Assembly: GCA_008508345.1 (NCBI GenBank)
Contig: QNGE01001254.1
Coordinates: 17,072-81,071 of the forward strand
Direction of reading: 5' to 3'
DNA from: Paragonimus westermani
Lineage: Eukaryota > Platyhelminthes > Trematoda > Plagiorchiida > Troglotrematidae
Length of the DNA: 64,000 nucleotides
The notes under the pieces are model-generated. The model was not told where the DNA came from. It did not search any database and worked only from the letters and a program-made list of their open reading frames with translations. Below are positions 34,424 to 46,894 of this stretch, in pieces. Position numbers and translations under genes: made by a program. The first letter of the stretch is position 1. Every line of letters starts with the position of its first letter.

Positions 34424-37400
34424 AAACATTAACAATGAAGTAAGTTAACTGCGCCGCAGTCTGGTGAGTTATTCGTGTAACTGATTTATTTCACTGTGCC
34501 CCGATGCACACATTGAGAAGTATTTCTCTGCTTCCGCGAACTAGACGTGAAGTACCAACAGTTCTCTTTCTGAAAGCTGTAGATTGATGTCTGAGACCAC
34601 AATAATAAACCAGTGGAATATCAACAAACTGTGTAAAGACAAAGACCAGCGCAACGGGCAAACGGACCGTCTTGTTGAGTGCGATGGAGATAAACGGTGT
34701 GTAAACAGCTCCTGTAATAAGTCTCTCTTGATGCCAGCAACCGTGTCGATAATTGCTGACGTGTGGCAAACGTGTTCAGACAGCCCTATAAGTCAGCAAA
34801 TAGTTCCAGTGTTACCTTTTTATGTGTTCATTATTTTGATCACTTATTGTTTACACCAAGTTATTTTGCACATGCGCGGTATGTGCATATGACTGACGCG
34901 GGGAGACCTATCGGAAACAGACGCCGGGTAGCAAGAAGCTAAGCATAGCATGAAACTGAGTCATACACGAGACCAATTCCCAAGTATTGCCAGTAACAGC
35001 ACACCTGAGTTATGCAAGGCTGGTCGTGATGACCAGCCTAAAAAATTAGAAACACTGAGTTCCGTTTATTCATTTTATCAGAACAGAGAGACGATGTATG
35101 TCGCGAGATACTAACACTCCAGTTTATCCTCATCAGTCGCCAACGTAGAACCGGCAAATTCTGTATTTAAAAAATGGACATGGGAACAGCAAGACAGTTT
35201 TATGGTAACCACAATGCACGTCTTGGGAGCAATGTCGAAATGACCTACGGTATGGTTGCAGTTCTTTAATATAACTGATAAATTCCGGAAGTCACGGTGA
35301 GTTGGACTTGCTGGGTGTGGAATTTTCCACGTGACAAACGGTCTCCGAATGAATTGCCTCCAGTTGGGTTGCCTACAAGAGCACATTTTGCGGGCTTAAC
35401 TACCCAGAAACTCAGGGAAAACGTTGAGGTGGCAAACGGATCGTGTTAGATGGAACGAAACGATGGTCATACGATTTTCATCTTCAGCAAATTGCGTGGC
35501 ATACACCAATTAAAACAATTTTCCTAACCAGTGACATATTCCGCTGGATAATCACTAAGTTACTGGTGGAGGAATTCTGATATCTACGTTTACTAACCGA
35601 AAGAGACATTTATGGAGGCGGAACACGTGTTGATTGTCACGAGCGGTGAGTGACTAAAAAACCGTTATTTTTGACGCAGATCCTTAAGTGAAGATACCTA
35701 AAGAAATTGAAGAATGGGACTGTCTTACATTTCTCATGTCGTCTGCAGCAGAACGCTCTCCGAAAATGACGCAATCTTCGAAAATTCGCAGTATCGCATA
35801 GTCGTAAGCTCTACAGTGCATTTGTATTGTTTCTCACGGGCCGTATATTCGATAGACTACCATCTGCGCCAACATAAAACTTGCACGTAGTGGTCATTGA
35901 AATAACAGGCTAGTTTAAATGGGTTCAATCAGTAGAACGCAGCCGATAGACTGATCAGTAGGTGTGTAATATGTATGCAATATAACCTTTCTGACAAGCC
36001 AGTTTGTGTAGGTTAGCACCACCTGGGACATTAAACTAGTTTGTGGAGATGTCTGAATTTGTCCGGATGTTAGCATTTATGGTCCATTGGTGATATTCTT
36101 CTGTCGACCTAGCAAGTCGAGTTAAAGAGTTAGACTCAGCCGGCTAAACAACTGGCTTGTTCCTTTTGCTCCATTTAAACGAGAGCTACCTAATCAGCCA
36201 GGATAGTACGGTTCTTACAAACTGTCATATCTCTATCCCGTTGAAGACAGATCCAGTTACATACCTCAACTTCGAATGATATTAAGTACCCAGAGTCGTG
36301 AAAGTTTTCAAGGTTCCATCAAAATATATGATCCGTTTAAGGTTGGGCTAGGTATATGAAACGACAAAGTAACTCGCAATTTGAAGCCACATTGCATGCA
36401 CGAGTTCTGCGGTTTGCTTCAGCTTTCAAAATGGACAGTGCGAAATCTGAAAAAAAAATTCCGCACAGCGTATATTTTATCTTCAGTGTAGCAAAAAGTC
36501 TCTTAAAATAAGCCGCCTGCTTTTACAAAACTTTGTCGTTTAAGGTAAGACCACGACAAAACTTTGAAGGATGTAACCAAGGGCGACAGAGAACCCAACT
36601 CATGAAACAGAATCGCTGTGCAAACCTGCAAATAAAAATCTGCGAGGTACCCTGTGAAGTGAACCACAGATGATTTTCGAGGTCAAGATGTCAGTTAATT
36701 ATTCTTTTACCCATTGATGAAACTTTCATCTTGCTCATGGTTGGTGAAACAGGCTTCGTACGTTCTTCCGATGAACGTTGAGTATAACCAACGAGGCCAA
36801 ATATCAGAATCAAATCAAGGCGCTGGAAACGTGGCACCATTGACATAAATAATATAATCAATTTCAGGAGCAAACCTCAATTCGTTTGCGTTCGTGGGAT
36901 AAACACACAATGTTTGGTCACAATAGGCCGTCAAGGCTCCAAAGGGCACGTCAAGTACAAGCACAAACGACCGACAGACAATGACGACCCTCGTCAAAGA
37001 ATGGCTGAACACATGCCTAAGGGGTTGATGGGCTCGGCGACGCAGCAAACAATTGCGACAATTGCGTAGCACGCCATGGAAACAGGTCACGTAGTTGAAC
37101 CAACCAACGCGTTCCACGTGTTGTTTCGTCACCGAAATCCCGGACTACTTACATTCTCCGCGGCAATGCTTACTGGTACTCGTGGTCCGAAAATTTATGT
37201 GCATACGTTGCTGACTCACATTTGGTACGCCCTGACACTGATAGTCAACGTTCCGTGCATACCCTAACCGTTGCTCGTTTCTATTGTTGTTGCTATCCCC
37301 ATGTCCTAGGTACTCTAGTGTTTTACTTTCGTAACTGAAGCAGTAAGCGAAGTGTATATCTTCTATCGTTGTTGGTGAGCTAGGTTAAAGGAACTCGGTG

Positions 37401-38056
37401 TTCTAAATCAGCAAGCTTGGTTGAACGGCCAACGTTCAACAAGAAGAATTTCGACGGGAAGACTGGTGACTGGGTAGCAGAAGTTAAATTCAACTGTGAC
37501 TTTACGACGACACGCCGAGGGAACTTCAATATACTGGGGGGAAATTGATCAAAGGGAATTTTTTAGAATACACCTCCACCTCATTCTGTCGCGGAGATTT
37601 TGTTATTAAACTTTTCGGAGCTTTGAGTCAATTTGTTAAGTGTTTATACAACCTGCTCTGTTCATGGTAGTGTAACTATACCGTTTTACATATCTGCTTT
37701 CTTCTTAGGTAAAAGATTTTCCATTACACGCCAAAGCAATTCACTTTGATGCATTAGAATTTACACGTTACAATTTTGGACGTGACGGTAAGAACGTGAG
37801 TAACCCAACTAGCCCAAAGTGTACTTCACATTGGCTACCAAGGTAATGGTACAGGCCATTCAAAGAGTGTCAATGGCTTTTCCTAATCAGGAAGTGGTTA
37901 GCGGTCAAAATTGAACACAGATTACTCGACCAAATCCCTTCTAACTCATCGAACTGTGGACCGTATTGGTTCCTTTGATAGGCAAAAGGTTGAAAGTGGT
38001 TAGGAGTGTCTGTGGATCTCATCCCATGAGAGGGAGGTTTGGGGTCATGATAGAAC
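34424..38056. other. Spacer with no recognisable gene
   Basis: Open frames up to about 105 codons lack known motifs. A perfect 9-bp hairpin lies at 35017-35039 (AGGCTGGTC, 5-base loop, GACCAGCCT). Confidence 0.5.
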
Positions 38057-38231
38057 TTGAGCTCTAATGAGAGTGAACCAGACTACGTGGACATCCTTAC
38101 TATTTCTCTAGAGTACGTTGCTGGTGGACGCAAATACCCTAGTATTAGTCAGGAAACAAGTAGACATATTATTAGGGAATTCGAAAAGGGCAATGACTGG
38201 CTCACGGTTGTTGTCTTGAACGGAATCAAAT

Positions 38232-38442
38232 GTAGTTGATAAACAGATTGAGAATAACACAACGTTATGAGCAAGTTGTAATGTTATACGTTTCAGCCAT
38301 CTCGGGTGGCTTTCCTCAGGAGTGTTGTAACGTTGTGATTTCGATTACAACACTCCTGGGAAGGCCACCCGAGTTGTTTGAAACGTAGAGTATTAAAACT
38401 TGCACCAAACGTTGTGTTATTCCCAACCTGTTTATCAGTAAC
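38232..38442. mobile_element. Foldback (MITE-like) element, ~98-bp inverted arms
   Basis: The left arm 38232-38330 and right arm 38345-38442 are reverse complements at about 85% by eye, around a 14-base loop. The outer ends TGATAAACAG/CTGTTTATCA and the inner ends GGAGTGTTGTAA/TTACAACACTCC are perfect. There is no coding capacity. It sits inside the transposase reading frame directly after its helix-turn-helix segment. A target duplication is not obvious; a 3-base GTA on both sides is possible but weak. Confidence 0.8.
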
Positions 38443-39143
38443 ACGTTAAACATGACGTCCAAACAAAATCTGGTGCGGATATTTTAAAGGAGTCAGCTGT
38501 AATACCACGAACAAGCGGGTTCATGGGGATTGCATCACTTTTGAAGCTCATCCTCGCAAAGGACAAAGAAACAAGGTTCTGATAGAATCAGATTTCGATG
38601 TGTTGCTGAAATGGACTTCCGTGGACTCCACAATTATACTGCAATTTTTGAGATTGCGCGCCAAAGCTGGGCTTGACAATGACGTATGGATCACAACGAA
38701 TGGTTGATACCTGGATGACTGGATGACCTGGATGCTTATCGACAGTGTGTCAAATACCCGTTGGTGTGAACTCAAACGAGAATCTGGAATTATGGCGACT
38801 GTTTGCTTATCGACTGAAGAAGTGTTATACAAATTCAAAGACTATTTGATGGATTGATGACACGAATTTCGGCTTGTTCTATGAGGTTACTGGGGCGTCC
38901 ATTAACAGGAACGGGAGCATTTGTGTCTGTAACACATAGCCGAGGTCATAATCTTCACTTGATTGGAGCCATGACATCAAGCTCGGTATCAAGCTATGCG
39001 AAGAGCAAGGGGGCCTACAACAACAACGATTACAAGCGCTAGCTGGCTAACCTCCTAGATCAGAGGAAGATCAGTACACCTGCGTCAGAAGTTGTACTGA
39101 TGTTCTACAACGCATCATGTCACAATGGAAATTGCTTTTGCTC

Positions 39144-39171
39144 AATAGCTGTATACTGGAGTACAGCTATT
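39144..39171. repeat. 10-bp hairpin
   Basis: AATAGCTGTA and TACAGCTATT are separated by 8 bases, within the transposase pseudogene. Confidence 0.5.
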
Positions 39172-39700
39172 ATGACTGGCACTCTATATACCGACGTTAA
39201 ACCCAACTGGGTACACCCGAAGCAAGGTGAAAACCAGAGTTGAAATACAACTACGGGTGCACCAAGAGAAGATGCTAAAAGGAGATCTTCAGGATGTGAT
39301 CTGTCAACAGCAAGGATGACGTAAGAAACGATACCGTCCATTAGGGTGTATCAAACCATAGCGGATTATTCATGGTTCGCCAATACGGAAAGTCAACACC
39401 CTTTCGCTTTCGCCCTGTTTGTCGTGCTACAGTTAGAATATAACGGCGGTGGGCAGTCTGTAAGTTTCGGGATCTCGGGCACTAGTAAAATAACTCTGGA
39501 CCCCGTATGAGATTCGTTGGCAGAACTTCAGTCTAGTTGTTCTAATCGGAAAGTGCACCAACGACCCTGTACGGAAGATGCGATCCTAGACAGAATCAGT
39601 GATAGAAAGAAATTAGGTGCTATTTGTCAACACTTGCATCAGTGCCATTTCCGAGTTCGTCCGATAGGACACCCCCGGACAGACGTATATGAGTTAAATT

Positions 39701-42700
39701 GACATGTATGTTCTCCTCACACAGCCTTTGCCGTCCGGGTTGAGAGACAAGCCATTTGTTCGGCGTTCATTCTGCACTGTCGTTCATTTGCTAGAATGTT
39801 ACTTAGAAATCTTTCTTTTTTCACTCGCTTTCGTCGCTACCGCATGATCGTTTTTTGTTGTTGTTGAAAGTTTTGTTCACTTTGGCGCTCAAAATGGGCG
39901 ATATCACGTGGTAATCTATTTCCTGTGTACGGAACTTCACGGAACTGAACGGTCAACCCAGCTGAATGCTTTCGAAAGATCTAAGGAGGTGACTGTAACA
40001 GATCTAATTCGAACAGCACACACTTTCCCTTTTCTCGTGAACCGTTTGTGCACAGAAAAATATTGGCAAAATACGGAAATCCGCTTTGGAATTCATTCTT
40101 TTTCCGACCAATAGTGCAAATAGAACTTGATGCCCACGTAACTGATCATCTGTCAAACTAGACATTACAGTGGTGGTAACTGACACCTTTGTGGTCAGTT
40201 TGTTATTGGAGAGGGACACGTTCTAATCCGATCTTTAAAGATCGTTGAGATAACGTTTGCTCTGTTGGTATTGAGCATCTTTACTTAGCACGAAGAACGT
40301 TCGAATAACTTACGGTGTGGACTGTGTGGAGTGTTTCACTGATAGATGAGGACCTCTAGACATAGTACAGCTACCTCTCTTCTGGTATGTAAGTTAACAA
40401 CACGTTCACGGCTCTTGCGTGTGTGAACGGAATTCCTGACCTCACTCAAAACACACTTCAGTGACTGATCGTTGAAAATGTAAATTTTGAAATTAAACAA
40501 AACTGGTAAGCTACACATGAGATGGTTGTTAACCCATATCCACTGCCTTTTAGTTGGTAGTGATTGATTCAGTAGGTACTACCTGACAGAAATGTGTTAA
40601 TGCACCGCAACAGCTCGGCCTCACTTGTGAAGCTAATCACTTTTGAAATGCGCGGTTTTTGTCAAGTCTTTTTTCTTTTCTATCGTAGAAAACTGAACAA
40701 TTATTCAGTAAGGTGTAAACGCTACGGTATGAAACCGAGCTATTCTCTCTGGACGATTATAATAGTGTACACAATTGATAGATCTATCTGGTATTGATTT
40801 CTGTAAGCTAACTTACAAAAATCAGGTATATCTATCTTTTTAATAAGCAGAGATTTAATCAAAGAAAGTGCCACACAAACTTTGGGCTTGTATTTGTTTC
40901 GTTGACTATTCATGAAGCGTGATCCAAAAACATGATCTTGAGATTAGTAAAAGTTGTCAACCGTCGTCAAGTTGCCTTAGGAAAGTGGGATGTCTCACTA
41001 TTGAGAACTTAAAAGAAATTTTGTAAAACAAAGGTACATGCATACTCAGCTTGGTGAATATGGTGAGGACAAGAACCAAAACTGATTCCTGTGAATACTT
41101 TCGATGTCGAACAGAAAATCAAGTGAGTTTATGATAGTGCATACATCATTGTCAAATGAATTCTGGTAATTTCACTCAATAACCTAAACTAGTGCAAATT
41201 GAACAGTCTTAATCCGAATTTTTTGAATTTTGGAACAAATCAGTTAACTACACAAATAAACTACCGATATAACAGAACACATCAAGATGCAATTGGTGAA
41301 CTCGGTTTTGTAATTGCTGTACTAGTGAGAGTAGATGCATTTCAACTATACGGTGATCATTCTGCGCGACCTTTTGGCGTTTCCACTTAGAGATGCTTGA
41401 ATTGATATGCTTCAATTGCTTGACAATTGTCAACAGACAGTAAGGAACTAGAGTGGTTCAGTGAAAACCTATCAGCTATCAGTCCTTAAGGAATGACACC
41501 GTGGACGATGACAAGTTCATTCAGTCAGATTTTGATAACTTTGAAGTCAAACAGCCGCAAAACTAAAAGAGGTGTGCTCTTATTCTTTATGTATGTTGTC
41601 CATTGATAATGAAGTTTCTCGGTTGAATATATCAGTTTTCATGGAAATTTTTCGTCTAGAATTAGCCAGAATCTTGTGGGACAAAAATTACCAGCTACTG
41701 TTTGAGATCTGGAACATAACATGGGTGTTTTTCATATCCTTCTAATGCCAACTACGGAATGTGAACTGCCGATATAGATTGACTGGAAACCCTGCTATTT
41801 CCTTGTCAATGATGCAGACATCGTCTAGTGCGACTAATTAGTGCATTCCATGCCCTCCCGGTTGGAAAAACTGATCAGCTATAGTGGGGTACACGGGGAT
41901 GCCAGTAAGGTATTTTTAGCACGTTAATAGGTGGCAACTCACTCCAACATATCTCCAAAAAGGCTTCACCTAAATCTCATCTTACGCTGTGTGTGTACGG
42001 CCTCACAAACTATAGGATTTTATCTAAATTGCTGACAACTTGTGAGCAAAAATTTCGGAAACCCACCAACACTGGTAGTACCGGAAGATATCAGGAAGTG
42101 TTTATTGAACTAATCATTCTGCGGTGTATGTTAAAAAATTCGCCTCAAAAAAATGCTACACGCGTTTGGACGCTGAGTACAGTGCATGGTGGAAGGTAGC
42201 AGTTCTCATGCTTTCACTTCATAACCGAAGTGAGATTCAAGCCCATCGAACATCACGGAGTAAGAGGACAGTAAATGTTGGGTACTATTGTGAACAGTTT
42301 GGTTACCCTTAAGTGGCACAGTTTGGTGTTATCATCTAGCTGGGGCCACTGACTAGCCCTAGCCGTTCTGTACAATTAACGTAATTCCCGAATAATGCAA
42401 TGATATTCTCTGATTACATTCCTTCATATCTCTTAGAGCACGCTCATAAAACACCCGTCTAATCGAAAAAACGATATACGTGCACTACTTAAAACAAGTG
42501 GTGTCATGGTACTCAAAAATATGAACTTTCGCCACAGTACAACAATGTGAAACTATGTCCACCTTTCCTACTAACCGATTCCATATAAAACTGCACGACG
42601 TACCATCGGTTAGGTTGTCTGTGGTTGTCAACTTTCGAATCCCTTTTCGTGACTTCCAGAACAGAGCAGAAGCATACTTATGGTATAGTCATCTGTGCAT

Positions 42701-42894
42701 TGGCTGAATCATCCAACAGTCCTGAGTTTCGTTTATACCTTGTTGGGACACGATTTGTTAAATTTAGTTAACGAACTTCAGTTTCAATCAATAATCCATG
42801 TTACTATTGAAACTTATGAAAGCAGTTTGATTTAGACAGAATAAAAAGTGGTAGAGATACACTCTGAATGAGTTGCTCGGGGACAAACAAAACA
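39701..42894. other. Spacer with no recognisable gene
   Basis: No domain, RNA or clear repeat was seen. Open frames are all below about 70 codons. Confidence 0.5.
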
Positions 42895-42934
42895 GATATA
42901 GGTTTGAAACATTCTTTTCCCGTCAAAAATTTGA

Positions 42935-44761
42935 ATAAAGAAGACATCAGACGAGAATACGAGCTGGCTAAAAGCGAAGCTTGTTGATTTGGAACACCAA
43001 TTTCGAGCTATGTCTAGTCGGCAAAAGTGTCTCCTCACAAACCAACATATCAGCGCCCTCAGATCGTTCAGATGTAAGCACAAATTGATCATGCTGCAAC
43101 CAGATAAAGAATCAGGAACAGTTTTGATGGACAAGGTTGACTACATCAATAAGATGCAACCTATTCTGAATGATTCCTTGAGATTCAAAAAGGAAGAAAG
43201 ACCAGACAACCTGGTAGACGTTGAACAGAGTATCAATAGAAAACTGCAAGTATTACTGGAAGGTAACTTCATCAATGAAGCAATCTTTAAATCTCTAAAG
43301 TCAATTGGAACCCAGGTTCCACAGCTATATGGACTCCCGGAACTTCACAAGACTGGCGTCCCTCTCAGGCCGATTCTGTTTATGTCTAACTCACCACAAC
43401 ACAAATTAGCTAAATGGCTTGCGAAACTTTTGAAACCCATTCGAGACCGAATTACTCAGTTTTGTCTGAAAGATAGTTTTGAACTTGTTGGCTCACTTGG
43501 GACAATGAATATTCGGGAAAAATATTTATGCTCATTTGATGTGGAGTCGTTGTTTACGAACGTTCCCCTAGATGAATGTATCGAATTCCTGCTTTCCTAT
43601 ATGAGGTTGCATCATCTAGAAGTTGGAATACCCGACTCCGAATTGGAACAACTACTGCTGCTCTGTACCAAAAACGTCAGCTTTGTTTTCCAAGACTCGG
43701 CCTACAGACAGATTGATGGGGTAGCTATGGGTAGCCCGCTTGGCCCTATTCTGGCAGACATTTTTGTAGCAAAACTTGAGCAACAAGTTACAGAACAGTT
43801 ATCTTCCGTGCGATACGTCGATGATATTCTTCTCATCGCACACAATCAACTGCAAGCACAGAGCTTAATTGATCAGATTAATTCCTTGCACCCAAACATA
43901 CATTTCAGTATGGAAGGCGAGAATCAAAACAGCCTACCATTTCTGGATATATGCATCATGAGAAATGCAGATGGCTCGATTCAACGAAGTGTCCACCGCA
44001 AGAGCACTTGGACAGGTCAGTACCTGCATTTTGAAAGATTTGTTCCCCGATCCTACAAACAGAGTTTGGTGCGCACTTTGTTTGATCGGGCCAGACGTAT
44101 CTGCACTGAAGATACTGTTCAAGAAGAGATGGCCCTGTTAGAGACCACCCTACAACTAAACGGCTATCCTAAACCGTTTATTGCAAGATTTAAACAGCCC
44201 ATCGACATAGGAATTCGACCCGACACAGTGTCCAAAAAGCCGGTATTTCTTCGTCTTCCCTTCAAGGGTGATGATGTATGCCAACTTATTCACCGTCGTC
44301 TGGTTAGTTCTATCGCGAGAACATACAATGCAGTGGTTCCGGTGATTCTGTTCAGAACATTCCGGATTCCGACACCCTGTGTGAAACAACCGGTACCTGA
44401 GTCAGCCAAATCCAACCTTATCTATGAATATCGATGTAGATGCGGAGCATCCTACATAGGCAGGACTGAGCGCCAGTTGCGAACCAGGGTCACGGAGCAC
44501 ATCCCGAAGTGGGTCAGGAAACAGATTACGCGAACACATGATGTCACAGCCGCGCATAGAAACAAGGAGCCTGCATCGTCCATTGCGCGTCATATCCTAA
44601 TGACGCAACACCAATGTGACCCCACAACGGCATTTCGCGTTATCTACTCAACGTCACACAGGCGAACACTGCGTTATGCCGAAGCGATTGCAATCCGAAA
44701 GTTCAAACCCGTGTTGTGTGTTCAGAAACAACTGTTTGTAGGGTTGTCGCTACCTTGGTAG
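42935..44761 (+). CDS. PLE 2 reverse transcriptase / GIY-YIG endonuclease (open, 5' part damaged)
   Basis: An open frame covers everything from WLKAKLVD (~42965) to the final LSLPW and TAG. Homology in a different frame just upstream (GLKHSFPVKNL, 42901-42933) shows that a deletion with frameshift near 42960 removed part of the N-terminus, so no natural start is visible; the first ATG is at 43010. Visible elements, numbered from the TTG at 42989, are the PLE DKG motif as DKE (39-41), LRPILFMSNSPQHKLAKWL (126-144), RT motif A SFDVESLFTNVP (182-193), motif B GVAMGSPLGPILADIF (244-259), and motif C YVDD (276-279). SLPFLDI and WTGQYLHFER follow, then the GIY-YIG nuclease with IYEYRCRC (478-485), YIGRT (489-493), the catalytic-type Glu 503 in TEH, and IARHILMTQH. 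All expected RT catalytic Asp residues are present. The protein would copy and insert PLE RNA. Whether it is translated is unknown. Confidence 0.88.
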   Translation: MKKTSDENTSWLKAKLVDLEHQFRAMSSRQKCLLTNQHISALRSFRCKHKLIMLQPDKESGTVLMDKVDYINKMQPILNDSLRFKKEERPDNLVDVEQSINRKLQVLLEGNFINEAIFKSLKSIGTQVPQLYGLPELHKTGVPLRPILFMSNSPQHKLAKWLAKLLKPIRDRITQFCLKDSFELVGSLGTMNIREKYLCSFDVESLFTNVPLDECIEFLLSYMRLHHLEVGIPDSELEQLLLLCTKNVSFVFQDSAYRQIDGVAMGSPLGPILADIFVAKLEQQVTEQLSSVRYVDDILLIAHNQLQAQSLIDQINSLHPNIHFSMEGENQNSLPFLDICIMRNADGSIQRSVHRKSTWTGQYLHFERFVPRSYKQSLVRTLFDRARRICTEDTVQEEMALLETTLQLNGYPKPFIARFKQPIDIGIRPDTVSKKPVFLRLPFKGDDVCQLIHRRLVSSIARTYNAVVPVILFRTFRIPTPCVKQPVPESAKSNLIYEYRCRCGASYIGRTERQLRTRVTEHIPKWVRKQITRTHDVTAAHRNKEPASSIARHILMTQHQCDPTTAFRVIYSTSHRRTLRYAEAIAIRKFKPVLCVQKQLFVGLSLPW

Positions 44762-44845
44762 TGACAGTGATTGTGCACTCTGACAATTGGCTTTCTCTGG
44801 TATCTTGTTCTCTTTCTCATACTGATATATAAATGGTCTGTAGTA

Positions 44846-44892
44846 TGCACTCGTAAAGATGCAGCGAAATTTGTCCGGACATAGATCGTGCA
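44846..44892 (+). ncRNA. Degenerate hammerhead-like fold, PLE 2
   Basis: A perfect 5-bp stem I (TGCAC 44846-44850 with GTGCA 44888-44892) encloses 15 nt, GAAA (44866-44869), a wobble-containing stem III (ATTTGT/ACATAGAT) and a cleavage-type UC ending at 44887. The 7-nt core TCGTAAA no longer matches CTGANGA, so activity is unlikely. Its spacing equals that of the other two families, and its stem I sequence differs from PLE 1 while keeping the pairing. Confidence 0.4.
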
Positions 44893-45468
44893 ACATCAGC
44901 CTACTGTCTTCTTTATTCAGATATAGGTTTGTTTTGATTCACAGGAGTGTGTGACTCGGTATTTTGGTTTTTGCAGTGCCCGGCCCCTTATTTCTGTCAA
45001 ACCGTAAGTCGAAACAGCTGCACCGTGCTATTTTTGACAATCACCATGGGCCTGTTGAATAGTTTTGCGTGCAATCATATGGTGACTTGCGTCCGTTTCG
45101 CCAAGAGGTATTGGTAAGATACTGTTGGGCAGTACACCCCCAAAGAAGTTTTTTACTACGTCTATCGATTTACAAGATGGTATGCACAATTCACCGAAGG
45201 AGATTCATCATCCTACGGTCAAGGTTTGTTGTTTCAGAACTGAAACATATAAGAACGTTCTGTCTACTACATTTTAACTGTAGAACAACAGGAAATTGTT
45301 TATCCCAGATAAGACCAATTGAAAATAAAACACAGCTTGGCATCAACCATCCTCAAGGAGCGAAATTTAAACGAACGAATGAGCGACAGAATCATTCACG
45401 ATTATAGAGCGCGTTAACTTCAGCCGATATGTTCGGTATACTGTCAGCATGCAAACGGGTTTGAAGTT
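44893..45468. other. Spacer between PLE copies
   Basis: The first ~60 bases continue a frame from the ATG in the hammerhead-like fold, with LLSSLFRY resembling LLIALFKY of PLE 1. This is probably the start of the protein of a lost tandem copy. A 112-codon open frame (45069-45407) has no recognised motif. Confidence 0.4.
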
Positions 45469-46894
45469 GAACAAGCTGAAAAGCAGCTCAACTTCTACAG
45501 TTGTGCTGTCACCGTTCCTAGACGATCTAAAAGGTTTTATTGTGAAACACCTGCCGAAATCGCTGCCAAGTACTTGTCACTCGGTCTTAATTTGTGTCAC
45601 CCCAAGAATAAGATGAAGATTTTTTATTTAGAGCTCCAGTTGGAGTATTCATACAATGAATTTGATTTTCTGGCTTCCTCATGAGAACCTGTTGCAAACC
45701 ACCCTAAGACCACTTTGATAAACGCGTACTGTCAACATCTGGAGTCTAGATCACATTTAAACAGTATTTTGACGGAGCAGCATTTTCAAGAATTGGAGGA
45801 ATTGAGAAGAGTCGATTATATATTGTTAACGAAGAATGATAAGGGTATAGAAATTGTTCCGCTGGACTTACAGAAAATGATCGGTATCCCCAGTGCTTCC
45901 CTTAAATTCAATGACGTGTTAAATAAAAATGATGGAATCGATGCGATCGAGAAGAACATTTTGAAAACTGTATGAAACCTGAAATAGCAGATTTTGGTTG
46001 ATTCCATGTCAATTGAACCGATTTGAACAACTGGAACCTTAATAATAAAACCACGTAGTTTACCGAATGTTCACAAGAAATGAAGGTCAGGGAGTCGGAT
46101 TTTTGTTTATCATTCGATGGCCCAGTGGCTAACACGTTTACCGGAGACCTTGTGGAGGCACATTGTAATGCTTTTGCCTACCGATACTTTCAAGTTCGTC
46201 AAATCCATTCGATCGCTGAACGTGGAAGACAAGAAGATGTTTCATTTTGATGTGTGGGCCATGTTTACGAATGTACCACTTGCAGAAACCGTTGGCTACC
46301 TCTGCGGCCATTTTCGTCTAGAAGGTTTAAATATGGGCTCACTGGAGGACACTCAAGTAGCATGTATTAACGTGTACGCAGAATGTGCGGTTCTACATTA
46401 TTGCGAGAAGATACCGTGAGAAGGATAGCGTGAGGATGTTTTCACCAATGGGTACAATGTTGGCGATATCCTGATAGCAATGTTAGAAGGAACTAAGCTT
46501 CCCAGGGTTCTTGAGCACAATACTGTTCACAAGAGGCACATGGACAGTATCACCTGTACAGTTGACAGAACTCTAGATCTAAATGGTCCAAGTGTTGGGG
46601 CGTACATTGCGCTTTCTAATCTTAACTTTACACTTGAGGTTCAGAAAGACGGATAGATAATTTTTTTGGATGTCACTAAATTTTTGTGCACACGGTTCAG
46701 TTCAGAGAAGCTTTCACCGGAGAGAGACTCGGAACGATCGACACACTCATTTTAGCACGTACACATCTACGGTAGAGAAGCAACCTGATTTGCATTTTGA
46801 CACACAGAGTAACGAAGATATGTACTTAGGTAGAGGTCACTTTATAAAGGCAGACATTCACAGAGAACGCTTACCCCGTAATCTCGATGAATAG
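45469..46894 (+). pseudogene. Decayed Penelope-like element 3 (RT region)
   Basis: One frame, broken by several stops, runs through KYLSLGLNLCHPKNKM (~45570), KTTLINAYCQHLESR (~45705), the DKG motif as NDKG (~45838), AQWLTRL (~46120, equivalent to AKWLAKL), and RT motif A as HFDVWAMFTNVPLAET (~46245-46290). Motif B is almost lost. Motif C has become HMDS (46537-46548), where YVDD is expected, so the second catalytic Asp is Ser. After a stop and a +1 frame change, DGSIQRS-like GSVQRSFHRR (~46695) and HFSTYTS follow. The GIY-YIG domain was not found. This is the oldest-looking copy in the cluster and is clearly non-functional. It is not a duplicate of PLE 1 or PLE 2. Confidence 0.75.

Larger units (their letters stand above)
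38057..39700 (+). pseudogene. IS630/Tc1-mariner-type transposase, interrupted by a foldback element
   Basis: The N-terminal helix-turn-helix region is read at 38090-38231 (SISQETSRHIIREFEKGND then VVLNGIK). It is cut by the foldback element at 38232-38442. Beyond it, degraded sequence leads to the first catalytic block WIDDTNFGLFYEVTG (38850-38895), equivalent to the family's WMDETNF. After a frameshift come RGHNLHLIGAMTSSSVSS (~38938-38990), KGAYNNNDYKR (~39005-39040) and VVLMFYNASCHN (~39091-39125). The last block corresponds to a D-N-A-P-C-H motif in which the catalytic Asp is now Tyr (39106-39108). The C-terminal part to about 39700 is weaker. The enzyme is inactive through the insertion, frameshifts and loss of the second acidic residue. 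It is a different lineage from the transposase at 20.8 kb. Confidence 0.75.
42895..44892 (+). mobile_element. Penelope-like element 2
   Basis: A PLE 5'-truncated or damaged near 42900, containing a long intact RT-endonuclease frame and a 3' untranslated part with a hammerhead-like fold. No matching left terminal repeat was found. It opens an 8.5-kb cluster of same-strand PLE sequences. Confidence 0.85.

Noticed and set aside
46112..46160. Apparent tRNA A box (ATGGCCCAGTGGCTAACACG)
   Set aside because: No B box at the right distance, and the same bases encode AQWLTRL, which aligns to the RT block AKWLAKL in PLE 2.
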